DNA of 64,000 nt from Nonomuraea endophytica (GCF_014203235.1 NZ_JACHIN010000011.1:248001-312000); one strand, 5' to 3'. Shown: positions 1 through 9,105, counted from the stretch's first letter. Translations and numbers: made by a program. Notes: a model not told the origin generated them from the letters alone.

Positions 1-1284
1 CTGGGAGGTGTAGGACTCTCCCTCGACGGCGCCGCCGCCGAGCTCCTTGATGCGGATGTTGCGGAAGGCGACGTCGTCGCCTTCGCCGTGGTTCTGCAGC
101 CCGATGTGGCCCTGCAGGAGCGAGCGGCTGGGGTCGGTGTTGGTGAAGTCGTTGACCTTCACGCCGTTGAGGAAGACCTGCAGGCGTTCGCCTTCGACCA
201 GGAGCTCGAAGGCGTTCCACGCGCCCGGCGGGTTGAGCGCCGCGTCCCTGGCCGCGGTGTCGGGCGCCTTGAAGCCGTAGATGGAGCCGGTGGTGCGGTC
301 CGGCGTGTCGGTGGCGTCGATCTGCACCTCGTAGCCGTTGTTCACCGCGGAGTTGGGGTCTCCGGAGGGTGGGAAGCCGACGAAGACGCCGGAGTTGTCG
401 TCACCGGCCATGCGCCAGTCGAGCTTCAGCGAGTAGGAGCTGAACTCCTTGGCCGAATGCCAGCGCAGGCCCATCCCGCCGAAGGACGACCACGTGCCGT
501 CGGCGATGGTGAAGCCGCCGGGCCCGGCCTGCGACCAGCCGGAGCCCATCAGCGGGGTGTAACCGCTCTCCGGGCGGCAGTCGGCCTTGACCATGCCCGC
601 GGCGTACCGGATCCCGCCCAGCAGCAGCGCGCGGAAAGCCGGGTCGGAGTACGACTCCTGGGTGTGCCCGAGCCCGGTGTAGAAGGCCCGGCCCGAGCCC
701 CGGGTGTGGCACCAGGTGATGGGGTGGTCGCCCATGTCGCCGCCGCTGTAGGTGCCTTCGTCCAGGTTTTGCAGCACACGTACGGCGGAGCGGGGGTTGG
801 CCCGGTAGTTGTACCACTCGTCGGTTCTGGTCCACGTGGCGCCCAGATGGGCGGTGGCCGCGTGCGCCCGGTCCTCGTTCCTGACCGTGGCCTGCTGGAT
901 CGCCGGATGGCTGCTGAAGTAGGCGCCGACCGTCTGGCCGTAGAAGGGCCAGTTGTACTCGGTGTCGGCGGCCGCGTGAACGCCCACGTAGCCGCCTCCG
1001 CCGTTGATGTAGCTCTCGAAGGCGGACTGCTGGGCGTTGTCGAGCACGTCGCCGGTGGTGTTGAGGAAGATCACCGCGCGGTAGCCGGACAGGGAGGATG
1101 GCCACGTCTCCGTGGCGGTGACGGTGAAGTTGTTGGCCGCGCCGAGGTCGCGGATGGCCTGGACGCCGGCCGGGATCGAGTCGTGGCGGAAGCCGGCGGT
1201 CTTGGAGAAGACCAGCACCTGGTACGCCGGGTCGGCCGCGACCAGCATCGGGATCAGCATGAGGAGGGACGCGAGCAGGCGCAT
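1..1284 (-). CDS. Secreted ThuA-domain / DUF1080 glycosidase-like protein (3' end outside window)
   Basis: Reads leftward and runs off the window edge; 428 residues are visible. A short signal peptide (about residues 1-16) is followed by a ThuA-like (trehalose-utilisation) flavodoxin-type domain to about residue 245, with the family's GGYVGVHAA and GLGHTQESY stretches. A DUF1080/3-keto-disaccharide hydrolase-type jelly roll follows to about 415 (GVFVGFP, GYEVQIDATD, GLQNHGEGD). The last visible residues (VEGESYTSQ) resemble the start of the CBM6 modules in the upstream gene, so a CBM6 probably follows. The start ATG lies one base after the stop of the sugar dehydrogenase gene, so the two are co-transcribed. 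Family knowledge suggests extracellular cleavage of keto-sugars; the substrate is unknown. Confidence 0.85.
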   Translation of the reverse strand, partial: MRLLASLLMLIPMLVAADPAYQVLVFSKTAGFRHDSIPAGVQAIRDLGAANNFTVTATETWPSSLSGYRAVIFLNTTGDVLDNAQQSAFESYINGGGGYVGVHAAADTEYNWPFYGQTVGAYFSSHPAIQQATVRNEDRAHAATAHLGATWTRTDEWYNYRANPRSAVRVLQNLDEGTYSGGDMGDHPITWCHTRGSGRAFYTGLGHTQESYSDPAFRALLLGGIRYAAGMVKADCRPESGYTPLMGSGWSQAGPGGFTIADGTWSSFGGMGLRWHSAKEFSSYSLKLDWRMAGDDNSGVFVGFPPSGDPNSAVNNGYEVQIDATDTPDRTTGSIYGFKAPDTAARDAALNPPGAWNAFELLVEGERLQVFLNGVKVNDFTNTDPSRSLLQGHIGLQNHGEGDDVAFRNIRIKELGGGAVEGESYTSQ

Positions 1285-1285
1285 G

Positions 1286-4072
1286 TCATTGCCCCCCGGT
1301 GAGGGTGAAGGTGTCGACGTCGAACAGGAAGCCGGACCCGCCGGTGAAGGCCAGGAAGACGGGGCCGGCGGCGGAGCCGCTGAGGGTGGTGGAGACCGTG
1401 GTGAAGGTGTCCCAGCTGCCGGTGACCGGGACGTTCACCGTTCCGAGGAGGGTGCCGGTCTGCGAGCCCGAGCGGATCTGGATGGCGCCGCCCGAGCCGG
1501 CGGAGGAGACCCTGGCGCTGAAGCCGGTACGGCCCGCCGTACTGACCGATGAGTAGCCCGCCCAGTCGCCGTTGTTGATGTAGCCGGCGGTCCTGCCGCC
1601 GCTGGCCGGGGCGTGGTCGGCCGGCTGCACACCGCCGGTGCTGGTGTAGGCCTCGCCCTCGACCGTGGTGCCGGCGCCGGAGGTGGAGACGGTGAAGGCG
1701 TCGACGTCGAAGAGGTTCCCCTGCCCGGTGGGGCCCTTGAAGACGAGGGCGAGCGTGGTCGTGCCGGCGGGCGCGCCGCTCAGCCCGGTCGAGACGTTGA
1801 CGAAGGTGTCCCAGCTGCCGGTGTTGGGCACGGCCACGGTGCCGAGCACGGTGCCGGTGGCCGAGCCCGCGCGGATCTCGATGGTGCCGCCGATGCCGCC
1901 CGAGGAGACGCGGGCGGTGAAGCCGGTCGCGTTCCCCAGCGCGTAGGGCTGGAAGGAGATCCAGTCGCCGTTGTCGGTGAAGCCCACGGTCTTGCCGCCT
2001 TCGGCCGGGGCGTGGTCGGCCAGCTGGATGCCGGACTGGGCGCCGAAGTGCTCGGCCTGGCGGTGCCTGGGCTGCAGGGTGCGGAGGCTGTGCGTGGTGA
2101 GGCCGCCCGCGTCGGTGTACTCGGCGTCGAAGACGCCGTAGATGTTGGCGGCCGCGTCGTGCTCGCCGTCGGTGGGAATGGCGATCGAGCCGGTGCAGCC
2201 GTTCTTGGAGGTGATGGCGTGGGTGTGGCTGTCGTGGCCGAGCAGGTAGGTGACCTTGACCTTGGCGCAGTCGATGGCGCCGTCCTCCGGGTCGCTGACG
2301 TTGACCTGGAAGGACACGGTGTCGCCGAAGGAGAACAGCTGGCCGTGCAGCGGGGTGGCGAGCGTGACGGAGGGCGCGGTGTTGCCGACGCTCACGATCA
2401 CGTTCGCGCTGCCCGGCAGTCCTTGCGGGTCACGGACGGTCAGGGTCGCGGTGTAGGTGCCGTTGGTGGTGTAGGTGTGGGTGGGGTTGGCCTGGGTGGA
2501 GGTGCCGCCGTCGCCGAAGGTCCACGCGTAGGTGAGCGCGCCGCCCTCGGGGTCGGAGCTGCCGGCCGAGGAGAACGCGACGGTCAGCGGGCTGGGTCCC
2601 GAGGTCCTGTCCGCCGCGGCCTTGGCGATCGGGTTGCGGTTGGCGGCGCCGATGTACTCGATCCGGTAGAGCGCCTGGTTGTTGCCGCCGGTGCCGTAGT
2701 CGAGCACGTAGAGGGCGCCGTCCGGGCCGAAGGTGAGGTCGATGATCTGGGTGCCGTCCCAGGGGAAGTCCTCGATGATGCCCGGCGTGCCGTCCTGCTT
2801 CACCTCGATGGCCTTGATCCACTGGCGGCCGAACTCGGCGGCGAAGTAGCGGCCGTCGAGGGAGGCGGGGAACTTGACGCTGGAGCTGAGGTTGGGGTCG
2901 AAGCGGTAGACCGGTCCGCCCATCGGCGACTCCGAGCCGCCGCCGAACTCGGGCGGCGAGCCCTGGTCGCCGCCGTACCTGATCCAGCTCGGCTTGGCCG
3001 GGGGCAGCGTGGCAAGGCCGGTGTTGCGGAAGGAGTTGTTGGCCGGGCCGCCGGCGCAGTTGTACTTGGCGCCGGAGGGACCGCTGGGGAAGGTGTACTC
3101 GTTGTAGGTCTCGACGGTGGTGTTCGTTCCGGTGCAGTACGGCCAGCCGTAATTGCCGGGCGCCGTCATCCGGTTGAACTCCACCTGCCCGTTCGGCCCC
3201 CGGTTGGGGTCGGTGACACCCGCGTCGGGCCCGTAGTCGCCGAGGTAGACGATGCCGGTGGGCTTGTCCACGGCCATGCGGAAGGGGTTGCGCAGCCCCA
3301 TCGCCCAGATCTCCGGCTTGGTCTGCGCGGTGCCGGACGGGAAGAGGTTGCCCGACGGGATGGTGTAGGTGCCGTCCGCCTGCGGCTTGATCCGCAGCAC
3401 CTTGCCGCGTAGGTCGTTGGTGTTGGCGCTGCTGCGCTGGGCGTCGAACTGCGGGTTGCGGTTGGTGCGCTCGTCGATCGGCGCGTAGGCGCTGGAGTCG
3501 AACGGGTTGGTGTCGTCGCCCGTGGTCAGGTAGAGGTTCCCGGCCGCGTCGAAGTCGATGTCACCGCCCACGTGGCAGCACTGCCCTCGGTCGTTGGGCA
3601 CCTGGAGGACGATCTTCTCGCTGGGCAGGTCGAGCGTCTCGTCGGCCTTGAGGGTGAAGCGGGAGAGCCTGAGATGCCCCTTCCAGGGCTCGAAGTCGGC
3701 CGCCGTTCCGGTGACCGGAGCGTCGCCCGCCGGGGTGGTGAGTTTGGGCGAGTAATACACCCAGACGTGGCGGTTGGCGGCGAAGTTCGGATCGGCCGCG
3801 ATGCCCTGCAGGCCTTCTTCGTCGTGGGTGTAGACGTCGAGCTTGGCCGCCTGCTTGGTGGCGCCGGACGCGTCGGTCACGCGGATCGTGCCGTCGCGTG
3901 CCGTGTGGAGCACCGAGCGATTGGGCAGTACGGCCAGCGACATCGGCTCGCCGAGTTCGGCGGAGCCGCCGGCCAGCGTCACGTGCTGGTAGTCGGCCGG
4001 TGGGATGGCCGCGCCGGTCAGGCCGGTGGTCGCGACCGCTAAGAGGAGGACGGACAAGAGCCTTCGGTACAT
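1286..4072 (-). CDS. Secreted PQQ-dependent sugar dehydrogenase with PKD and two CBM6 modules
   Basis: 928 residues. A signal peptide ends near residue 22. A six-bladed glucose/sorbosone dehydrogenase-type propeller fills about residues 30-475 (HDEEGLQGIA, GQCCHVGGDIDF, AEFGRQWIKAIEV, LYVLDYGTG). A PKD domain follows (AYTWTFGDGG-like, about 490-565), then a beta domain, then two tandem CBM6 modules near 665-800 and 810-928, each with VEGEAYT- or DHAPASGGRTAGY-type segments. Such enzymes oxidise sugars outside the cell, and the binding modules should tether it to polysaccharide. It is the first gene of a leftward pair with the ThuA/DUF1080 gene. It diverges from a ROK regulator across 283 bp containing a palindrome, so sugar-responsive repression is likely (inference). 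Confidence 0.88.
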   Translation of the reverse strand: MYRRLLSVLLLAVATTGLTGAAIPPADYQHVTLAGGSAELGEPMSLAVLPNRSVLHTARDGTIRVTDASGATKQAAKLDVYTHDEEGLQGIAADPNFAANRHVWVYYSPKLTTPAGDAPVTGTAADFEPWKGHLRLSRFTLKADETLDLPSEKIVLQVPNDRGQCCHVGGDIDFDAAGNLYLTTGDDTNPFDSSAYAPIDERTNRNPQFDAQRSSANTNDLRGKVLRIKPQADGTYTIPSGNLFPSGTAQTKPEIWAMGLRNPFRMAVDKPTGIVYLGDYGPDAGVTDPNRGPNGQVEFNRMTAPGNYGWPYCTGTNTTVETYNEYTFPSGPSGAKYNCAGGPANNSFRNTGLATLPPAKPSWIRYGGDQGSPPEFGGGSESPMGGPVYRFDPNLSSSVKFPASLDGRYFAAEFGRQWIKAIEVKQDGTPGIIEDFPWDGTQIIDLTFGPDGALYVLDYGTGGNNQALYRIEYIGAANRNPIAKAAADRTSGPSPLTVAFSSAGSSDPEGGALTYAWTFGDGGTSTQANPTHTYTTNGTYTATLTVRDPQGLPGSANVIVSVGNTAPSVTLATPLHGQLFSFGDTVSFQVNVSDPEDGAIDCAKVKVTYLLGHDSHTHAITSKNGCTGSIAIPTDGEHDAAANIYGVFDAEYTDAGGLTTHSLRTLQPRHRQAEHFGAQSGIQLADHAPAEGGKTVGFTDNGDWISFQPYALGNATGFTARVSSGGIGGTIEIRAGSATGTVLGTVAVPNTGSWDTFVNVSTGLSGAPAGTTTLALVFKGPTGQGNLFDVDAFTVSTSGAGTTVEGEAYTSTGGVQPADHAPASGGRTAGYINNGDWAGYSSVSTAGRTGFSARVSSAGSGGAIQIRSGSQTGTLLGTVNVPVTGSWDTFTTVSTTLSGSAAGPVFLAFTGGSGFLFDVDTFTLTGGQ

Positions 4073-4210
4073 GGGGTTCCTTCCCTGACTCGTCTGTCAG
4101 TCAGGCAAGGCGCGCGCCGCCGCGCTGATTGCCGAAGTACATCGGCGTCCCGGGCCAGAAGGGGTGCCACCTTCAGGCGGCCCGGGGAGATCGCCGCCTT
4201 ACAGGGATTT

Positions 4211-4235
4211 GTTAAGAAATTTCCTGATTTCTAAC
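4211..4235. promoter_or_regulatory. Candidate ROK operator palindrome
   Basis: AT-rich island in the divergent 283-bp gap between the sugar dehydrogenase and the ROK gene. An imperfect 16-bp palindrome, TTAAGAAATTTCCTGA (4212-4227), has 6 of 8 matching half-site positions. A wider inverted repeat GTTAAGAAAT / ATTTCTAAC surrounds it. A centre of the form GAAA-TTTC flanked by T-A pairs is typical of ROK-family operators as I remember them. Assignment to the adjacent ROK protein is inference from position. I see nothing else in the gap except the ROK ribosome-binding site (GAGGGAGG, 4343-4350). Confidence 0.55.
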
Positions 4236-4355
4236 ACAGATCCGGCTTGCCGTACACCCTGATATTTCAGCGTCATGTCGGAAAAGTTACTTGCCGTGTC
4301 GGGGCGGGCGGGATTTAATTCGGCCAGCCATGCGAATTAATCGAGGGAGGGCGGC

Positions 4356-5576
4356 GTGCTCCAGCAGCGGCTCCCCGCGGACCAGGCCTCGGTGCGCCGC
4401 TCCAACCTCTCCCTCGTGCTGCGCCACCTGAGCGAGAACGGGGCCAGGTCGAGGGCGGTGGTGGCGGTCGAGACCGGGCTGAGCAAGACCACGGTCACCA
4501 GCCTGGTCGGCGAGTTACAGGCCCGCGGCCTGGTCAGGGAGATCGGCCCGCAACACGCCGGCGCGGTGGGCCGGCCCGGCCTCGCGCTCGCCCTGGACGG
4601 ATCCCGGGTCGGCGCGCTGGGGCTGGAGGTCAACGTCGACTACATCGCCGCCTTCGCCACCGACCTGGCCGGCCGTGTACTCATCGACCGCAGGGTCACC
4701 TTCGACGCGATGGGCTCGGGCGTCGAGCGCTCCCTCGGCGAACTGGCCGCGGTCACCCGGCGCGCGGTCACCGAACTCGGCGCGACGGGCGTGACGGTCG
4801 CCGGGATCACCGTGGCCGTGCCGGGGCTCATCGACGCGCACAGCGGGGTCGTGGACGTCGCCCCGAACCTCGGCTGGCACCGCACCCCCGTCGCCGTCCG
4901 GCTGACCGACGCCGCTCCCGGCGTGCCGATCGCCGTCGGCAACGACGCCAACCTCGCCGCGCTGGCCGAGTACACCTCCGGCGTCGCCGCCGGCACCGCC
5001 GACCTCGTCTACCTGACCGGCGAGGTCGGCGTGGGCGGCGGCGTCATCTCAGGGGGACGGCTGCTGGAGGGCGCCGACGGGTTCGCCGGGGAGATGGGCC
5101 ACGTCATGGTCGATCCGTCCGGTGAACGCTGCGGGTGCGGGCGTATCGGCTGCTGGGAGACCAAGGTCGGTCTCGCGGCGCTGGTCCGCACCGTCACCCC
5201 CGAACATCCCTACGGCCTGCGCGACGGCGTCCTGCGCGACCCCGAGGAACGGCTGGCGCAGATCGAGCAGGCCATCGGAGACCCGCTGGTCGACCAGGCG
5301 ATCGCCACGGTCGGCCGCTGGCTGGGCCGGGGCGCGGCCACGCTCGTCAACCTGTTCAACCCCCGTGTCATCGTCTTCGGCGGCTACTTCGCCCGGCTCG
5401 CCGGCCGGCTCATCCCCCTCGCCCAGGCGGAACTCGAACGGCTCGCCATGGCCGGCTCGGCCCGCCGCTGCACCATCGTCGCCTCCGGCCTCGGCTTCGG
5501 CGCCGCCTCACGCGGCGGCGCCGGGACGGTGGTCGAACGCATCCTGTCCGACCCCACCCTCATCCAGATCCGCTGA
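4356..5576 (+). CDS. ROK-family transcriptional repressor
   Basis: 406 residues from a GTG start with a strong GGGAGG six bases upstream. An N-terminal winged helix-turn-helix (about 10-70, VETGLSKTTVTSLVGEL) is joined to a ROK sugar-kinase-like fold: GLEVNVDY, the GNDANLAALAEYTSG motif, GVGGGVISGG, and a cysteine-rich zinc motif with core CGCGRIGCWE near residue 258. This is the usual length for a repressor-type ROK protein such as XylR or NagC. It diverges from the PQQ sugar dehydrogenase operon, so it probably represses that operon and itself until a sugar is bound. The effector cannot be told from sequence. Confidence 0.9.
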   Translation: MLQQRLPADQASVRRSNLSLVLRHLSENGARSRAVVAVETGLSKTTVTSLVGELQARGLVREIGPQHAGAVGRPGLALALDGSRVGALGLEVNVDYIAAFATDLAGRVLIDRRVTFDAMGSGVERSLGELAAVTRRAVTELGATGVTVAGITVAVPGLIDAHSGVVDVAPNLGWHRTPVAVRLTDAAPGVPIAVGNDANLAALAEYTSGVAAGTADLVYLTGEVGVGGGVISGGRLLEGADGFAGEMGHVMVDPSGERCGCGRIGCWETKVGLAALVRTVTPEHPYGLRDGVLRDPEERLAQIEQAIGDPLVDQAIATVGRWLGRGAATLVNLFNPRVIVFGGYFARLAGRLIPLAQAELERLAMAGSARRCTIVASGLGFGAASRGGAGTVVERILSDPTLIQIR

Positions 5577-5609
5577 CACCGTCTCCCGTCCGTCCGGCCT
5601 TCCGGAAAT

Positions 5610-5650
5610 CCGCCGCGACGCCGTTCGCGCCGACCTCTGCGTCGCGGCGG
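5610..5650. terminator. Bidirectional stem-loop between convergent genes
   Basis: A perfect 12-bp stem (CCGCCGCGACGC at 5610-5621 pairing with 5639-5650) with a 17-nt loop lies in the 122-bp gap between the convergent ROK and LuxR genes. There is no clear U-tract, as is common in actinomycetes. Acting as a terminator for both strands is inference from position. Confidence 0.55.
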
Positions 5651-5698
5651 CGGTGCCACCCCGACCTGGCCGGACGGACGGGTCTCCACAGCTTTGCC

Positions 5699-7264
5699 CT
5701 ACCGCTCCAGGCCGGCGCGTAGGTCTCGCCTGCCGGAGATGCCGAGCTTGCCGTACGCGCGCTGCAGGTAGTTGTCCACGGTGCGCGGTGACAGGCCGAG
5801 CCGTTTGGCGATCTCGCGGCTGGACAGCGTGAGCGCCATCAGCGCCACCTCCCGCTCGCGTGGGGTGAGCGAGGAATGGAGGAGGCGGGGTGCGAGCAGC
5901 GGGGTCCGCGCCCCTTCGCAGCGGGCGGCGAACGCGGCGGCGCGCTCCACGAGAAGTCCGGCCCTGGCCCAGAGCCCGGCCTTGCGATGTGCTTCGGCGG
6001 CGGCCGACGCGATCTCGGCGGCCAGCAGGTTGTGGCCCAGGTCCGCGAAGACGGGGAGCGCTTCCTCCATCAGCGACCCGTCGCCCGTGGCCAGGCCCTT
6101 GGCGGCGAGGGCCATGGCCGGGACGAGTTCGCCCTCCAGCCGGGTGGCGAGCTCCGACAGGCGCTCGTGCACGGCCGCGGCGGCGCCGAGCCGGGCGGCG
6201 TCATACAGGGCGACCGCCGCGTAGGTCGGCTGGCCGCGATCTTCGGCCAGCGATCCCGCGTTCACCGCGCATCGCGCGGCTTTGGACAGGGCGCCGGATG
6301 CCGCGTGGTTCCAGGCCCGGCTCAGCTCCAGCCATGGTTCGAACAGCCGGCCGCCGCCCCGCTCGCACCCCTCGGCCAGAGCCAGCCGGCGCCGGGCCGG
6401 CTCGGGGGCGCCGAGCAGCGCGGTGGTCGTGGCGAGTTCGGCCATCCAGGGCCGGCGCAGCCGGTAGACGTCCTCGCCTTCCATTAGCACAACGGCCTCG
6501 TGCAGCGCCGACCGGGCGGCGGTCACCCTGCCCGCGGCCCTGGCGGCCAGGCCCATGAACGCCGCCCACACCCCGGCCATGGACGGCGCCTGGGCCCGCA
6601 CCGCCGCGCGGTAGCCGTCCTCCGCCATCCGCCCGGCCGGACGGGGCATGCCGAGGGCGAGCAGCGCGAGGCAGCCGCCGTAGCCGACCTGCGCCGCAGC
6701 CCACGGGTACCTGTCGCCCGTGCTCGCGACCAAGGCCCGTCCGTCCTGGTGAATCTGTGCAGCTCGTACGGCCCGGCCGAGCAGCCCGGCGGCCGCCGCT
6801 CCCGAGGCAGCGGCCCAGATCCGCGCCTGCGGCTCGGCGCCGGGGGCCGCCAGCACCCGCTCGGCCGCGGCGAGCGCCTCCTCACAGCGGCCGTCGAACA
6901 GCAGGATCCACGAGCGGCTCGCCTCAACCAGGTCCCGGCCGTGAGCCATCTCGTCCACGGACCGCTCGGCGTCCTGGGCGAGGCCCCAATGGCTGATCCC
7001 GGCGCTGGTCAACGCCCAAGCGGCAGGCGGCACGCCCGGCAGTACCCCGGCCGCCTCAGCGCTGTTGCCACGGAACTCCAGGACTTCGGCAAGCAACCGG
7101 TCGGCGGCGCGTCGCTGCGGGCCCGCAGCCTGCGCCACGGCCTCCCTGGCCGGCCGGGTCTTGCCCACGCCCGCGGCTCCGGCGAGGGTCTTCGAGTTGT
7201 CATGGATCGCCTCGAGAGCACGGATCTCGCGCTCACGGCCGACGAACGGCCACATCTGCCCCAT
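5699..7264 (-). CDS. LuxR (LAL-type) regulator lacking most of its ATPase domain
   Basis: 521 residues. The start (MGQMWPFVGRERE) matches the AAA-domain start of LAL regulators, with a Walker A GAAGVGKT at 29-36. About 20 residues later the sequence jumps to the helical-repeat region (ADRLLAEVLEFRG), then runs intact to a C-terminal LuxR helix-turn-helix (about 460-518, LTPREREVALMAL, RTVDNYLQRAYGKLG). The homologue at 48971-52333 in this window has roughly 330 more residues at that point, including the rest of the NTPase. The gene is thus an in-frame internal deletion that keeps DNA binding but cannot be a normal ATPase. It may be a fixed constitutive regulator or a decaying gene. Its start lies 35 bp downstream of the FAD oxidoreductase stop, so the two may be co-transcribed. 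Confidence 0.8.
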   Translation of the reverse strand: MGQMWPFVGREREIRALEAIHDNSKTLAGAAGVGKTRPAREAVAQAAGPQRRAADRLLAEVLEFRGNSAEAAGVLPGVPPAAWALTSAGISHWGLAQDAERSVDEMAHGRDLVEASRSWILLFDGRCEEALAAAERVLAAPGAEPQARIWAAASGAAAAGLLGRAVRAAQIHQDGRALVASTGDRYPWAAAQVGYGGCLALLALGMPRPAGRMAEDGYRAAVRAQAPSMAGVWAAFMGLAARAAGRVTAARSALHEAVVLMEGEDVYRLRRPWMAELATTTALLGAPEPARRRLALAEGCERGGGRLFEPWLELSRAWNHAASGALSKAARCAVNAGSLAEDRGQPTYAAVALYDAARLGAAAAVHERLSELATRLEGELVPAMALAAKGLATGDGSLMEEALPVFADLGHNLLAAEIASAAAEAHRKAGLWARAGLLVERAAAFAARCEGARTPLLAPRLLHSSLTPREREVALMALTLSSREIAKRLGLSPRTVDNYLQRAYGKLGISGRRDLRAGLER

Positions 7265-7299
7265 GCAGGATGTTCGCCCGGAGTCGCGGGGCGGATGGC

Positions 7300-8775
7300 T
7301 CAGGTCCCCGAAGGGACGATGGCTTGTGGGTGGCGGAAGTGGCCGGTGGGGTCGTAGCGGTGCTTGATCTCGGTCAGGCGGGTGTAGTTGTCGCCGTAGT
7401 AGGCGTGTTGCCAGCCGTGCAGGTCGGGGTCGGGGAAGTTGACGTAGGCGGCGTCGGTGTGCAGGTGGCGGCGCAGGGTGTGGTGGAGGGCGCGGGTCTG
7501 GCCGAGGAGGTGGCGTACCTGGGCGTTGGGGGTGCCGGGTGGCCAGTGGGTGCCGATGTCGATGACGAAGGTGCCCGCGCGGTGCGGGTAGGCGGTCTCG
7601 TCGGGGCGGGGCGCGGCGCTGGTGGCGCCCATGGCGAACAGGGTGAGGTAGCCGTTGGCCCGGGCGGGGCCGGGTTTCCATGCGCGGGTCCAGTCGGTGA
7701 TGTGCTCGACGGTTTCGGCGCCCAGCCACCGGTCGGGGACCAGGGATTTGCTGGCGTAGCAGTCCTTGGCGCCGGGGCGTTCCATGAGGTAGTCCTGGCC
7801 GGCCCAGAAGCCGACCTCCTCGATGTGGGTCTTGGCCGGGTGCGGGTGGAGCAGCGGGGCGAGCAGGCGGCGCAGGGTTTCCTGGTCGCCGAGGCGCTGG
7901 CCGAGCACCCAGACGGAGGTGGCGCCGGTGCCGGCGTGCTTGAAGCCGACGCGCGCGTCGAACTCGCCGGTGTGGTCGGCGTGCAGGATGTGCTGGAGCT
8001 CGTCGACCACGCGCGGCCCGGCGGCCAGAGGGAAGGTCAGGTCGAAGACGGTGACGCGCTGGCGGTTCACCGGCACGGCGTCGAAGACGAAGGCGGTGTT
8101 GACGCCGAAGTTGCCGCCCGCGCCGCCTCGGCAGGCCCACAGCAGGTCGGCGTTCTCGTCCTCGGCGGCCCGCACGATGCTGCCGTCGGCCAGGACCAGG
8201 CGGGTCTCGACGAGCCGGTCGCAGGTCAGGCCCCATTTGCGGTCGTTGAAGCCGAGTCCGCCGCCGAGCGTGAGGCCGGCCACGCCGACGCCGGGGCAGC
8301 GGCCGCCGGGGAAGTACAGGCCGGCGGCGCGGGCGGCGTAGACGTCGGAGTTGGTGGCGCCGCCGCCCAGGTGGAGCCGCCGCCCGCGCGGTTCCACCCG
8401 GTTGAGGGCCCGCACGCTGATGACCAGGCCTCCGGTGGCCGAGTAGCCGGCGTAGTTGTGGCCGCCGGAGCGGGCCGCGAACGGCACCCGGTGCTCGGCG
8501 CACCAGCGCAGCGCGGCCCGCACGTCGGCTTCGGTGGCGCAGGCCAGCACGCCGGCCGGCCGTACGGCGGCGTAGCGCTGGTTGTCCACCGCTGCCTGGG
8601 AGGGGTACTCCGGCGCGCCCGGCCGATACAGGCGAGCGGCCGGGCTCAGCCTCCGTCGCAGGTGCCGCCAGGCGGCGGGCTCCGGTTCCGGCCCCGCCCG
8701 CAGCGTCGAGACGGCGACGGATCCCGGTATCAATGCGGCCCCTGCTCGCAGAAGTGCCCGTCGGCTGACCGTCAT
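7300..8775 (-). CDS. Tat-exported FAD-linked oxidoreductase, berberine-bridge type
   Basis: 491 residues. An SRRALL twin-arginine motif starts the signal peptide. The FAD-binding type 4 (PCMH) domain carries both residues of bicovalent FAD attachment: His106 in RSGGHNYAGYS and Cys160 in GGRCPGVGVAGLTLGGG. The C-terminal BBE domain ends with YYGDNYTRLTEIKHRYDPTGHF. The family oxidises sugars, alcohols or natural-product intermediates using oxygen; the substrate is unknown. Export by Tat fits a flavoprotein folded with its cofactor. It precedes the truncated LuxR gene on the same strand. Confidence 0.9.
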   Translation of the reverse strand: MTVSRRALLRAGAALIPGSVAVSTLRAGPEPEPAAWRHLRRRLSPAARLYRPGAPEYPSQAAVDNQRYAAVRPAGVLACATEADVRAALRWCAEHRVPFAARSGGHNYAGYSATGGLVISVRALNRVEPRGRRLHLGGGATNSDVYAARAAGLYFPGGRCPGVGVAGLTLGGGLGFNDRKWGLTCDRLVETRLVLADGSIVRAAEDENADLLWACRGGAGGNFGVNTAFVFDAVPVNRQRVTVFDLTFPLAAGPRVVDELQHILHADHTGEFDARVGFKHAGTGATSVWVLGQRLGDQETLRRLLAPLLHPHPAKTHIEEVGFWAGQDYLMERPGAKDCYASKSLVPDRWLGAETVEHITDWTRAWKPGPARANGYLTLFAMGATSAAPRPDETAYPHRAGTFVIDIGTHWPPGTPNAQVRHLLGQTRALHHTLRRHLHTDAAYVNFPDPDLHGWQHAYYGDNYTRLTEIKHRYDPTGHFRHPQAIVPSGT

Positions 8776-8839
8776 GCCGCCCCCTGTGCTACCTGGTGAT
8801 CCGCGAGGGCCCCCGCCCCGCTGCGCCAGAGTAGGCAGC

Positions 8840-8864
8840 TGTCACTCCCGCCACCGTGGTGACA
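8840..8864. promoter_or_regulatory. Inverted repeat upstream of the FAD oxidoreductase
   Basis: TGTCAC (8840-8845) and GTGACA (8859-8864) form a 6-bp inverted repeat with a 13-nt spacer, about 65-90 bp upstream of the FAD oxidoreductase start and just downstream of the MmyB-like remnant. It could be an operator or a weak terminator for the remnant; the sequence does not decide. Confidence 0.3.
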
Positions 8865-8879
8865 CTCCGTGCGTCCCTC

Positions 8880-9105
8880 TCACGATCGGACGGCCAGCGT
8901 GCTCAGCAGCGCCAGGGCCTCGGCGGAACGGGATCCCAGGGCGGCGGGTTGGGCGATCAGCTGCTGGCCGGGGCTGCTGACGATCGGGAACACCTCGGTT
9001 CGCAGGTGCAACTCGCCGACGTCGGGCTGGAAGAAGTGGCTGCCGTACGGGGTCGCGCCGCGTGGTTCTGGCCCGGCCCAGAGCCTGCGGAAATCCATGC
9101 TGGCG
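8880..9105 (-). pseudogene. 3' fragment of an MmyB-like XRE regulator
   Basis: Reading leftward to a TGA at 8880, the last about 70 residues match the C-terminal end of MmyB-type ligand-binding domains of XRE regulators as I know them (DFRRLWAGPE, a VGELHLRTEVF strand, SRSAEALALLSTLA at the end). The helix-turn-helix and most of the ligand domain are missing; upstream, the frame runs into sequence belonging to the opposite strand. It abuts a 3' fragment of a rightward gene at about 9105, which is what remains when one deletion removes the shared 5' ends of two divergent genes. Confidence 0.6.

Noticed and set aside
88..1302. Long plus-strand open frame opposite the ThuA/DUF1080 gene
   Set aside because: It is a GC-bias shadow: low-complexity Val/Gly/Ala composition and no domain, while the minus strand encodes a clear secreted enzyme.
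5122..5832. Plus-strand frames at the 3' end of the ROK gene
   Set aside because: They are frame-shifted copies of the ROK coding sequence and cross the terminator hairpin.
8856..9105. A complete plus-strand gene ending in the Atu4866-like tail
   Set aside because: The first part has no similarity to that family and is the shadow of the MmyB-like remnant on the other strand.
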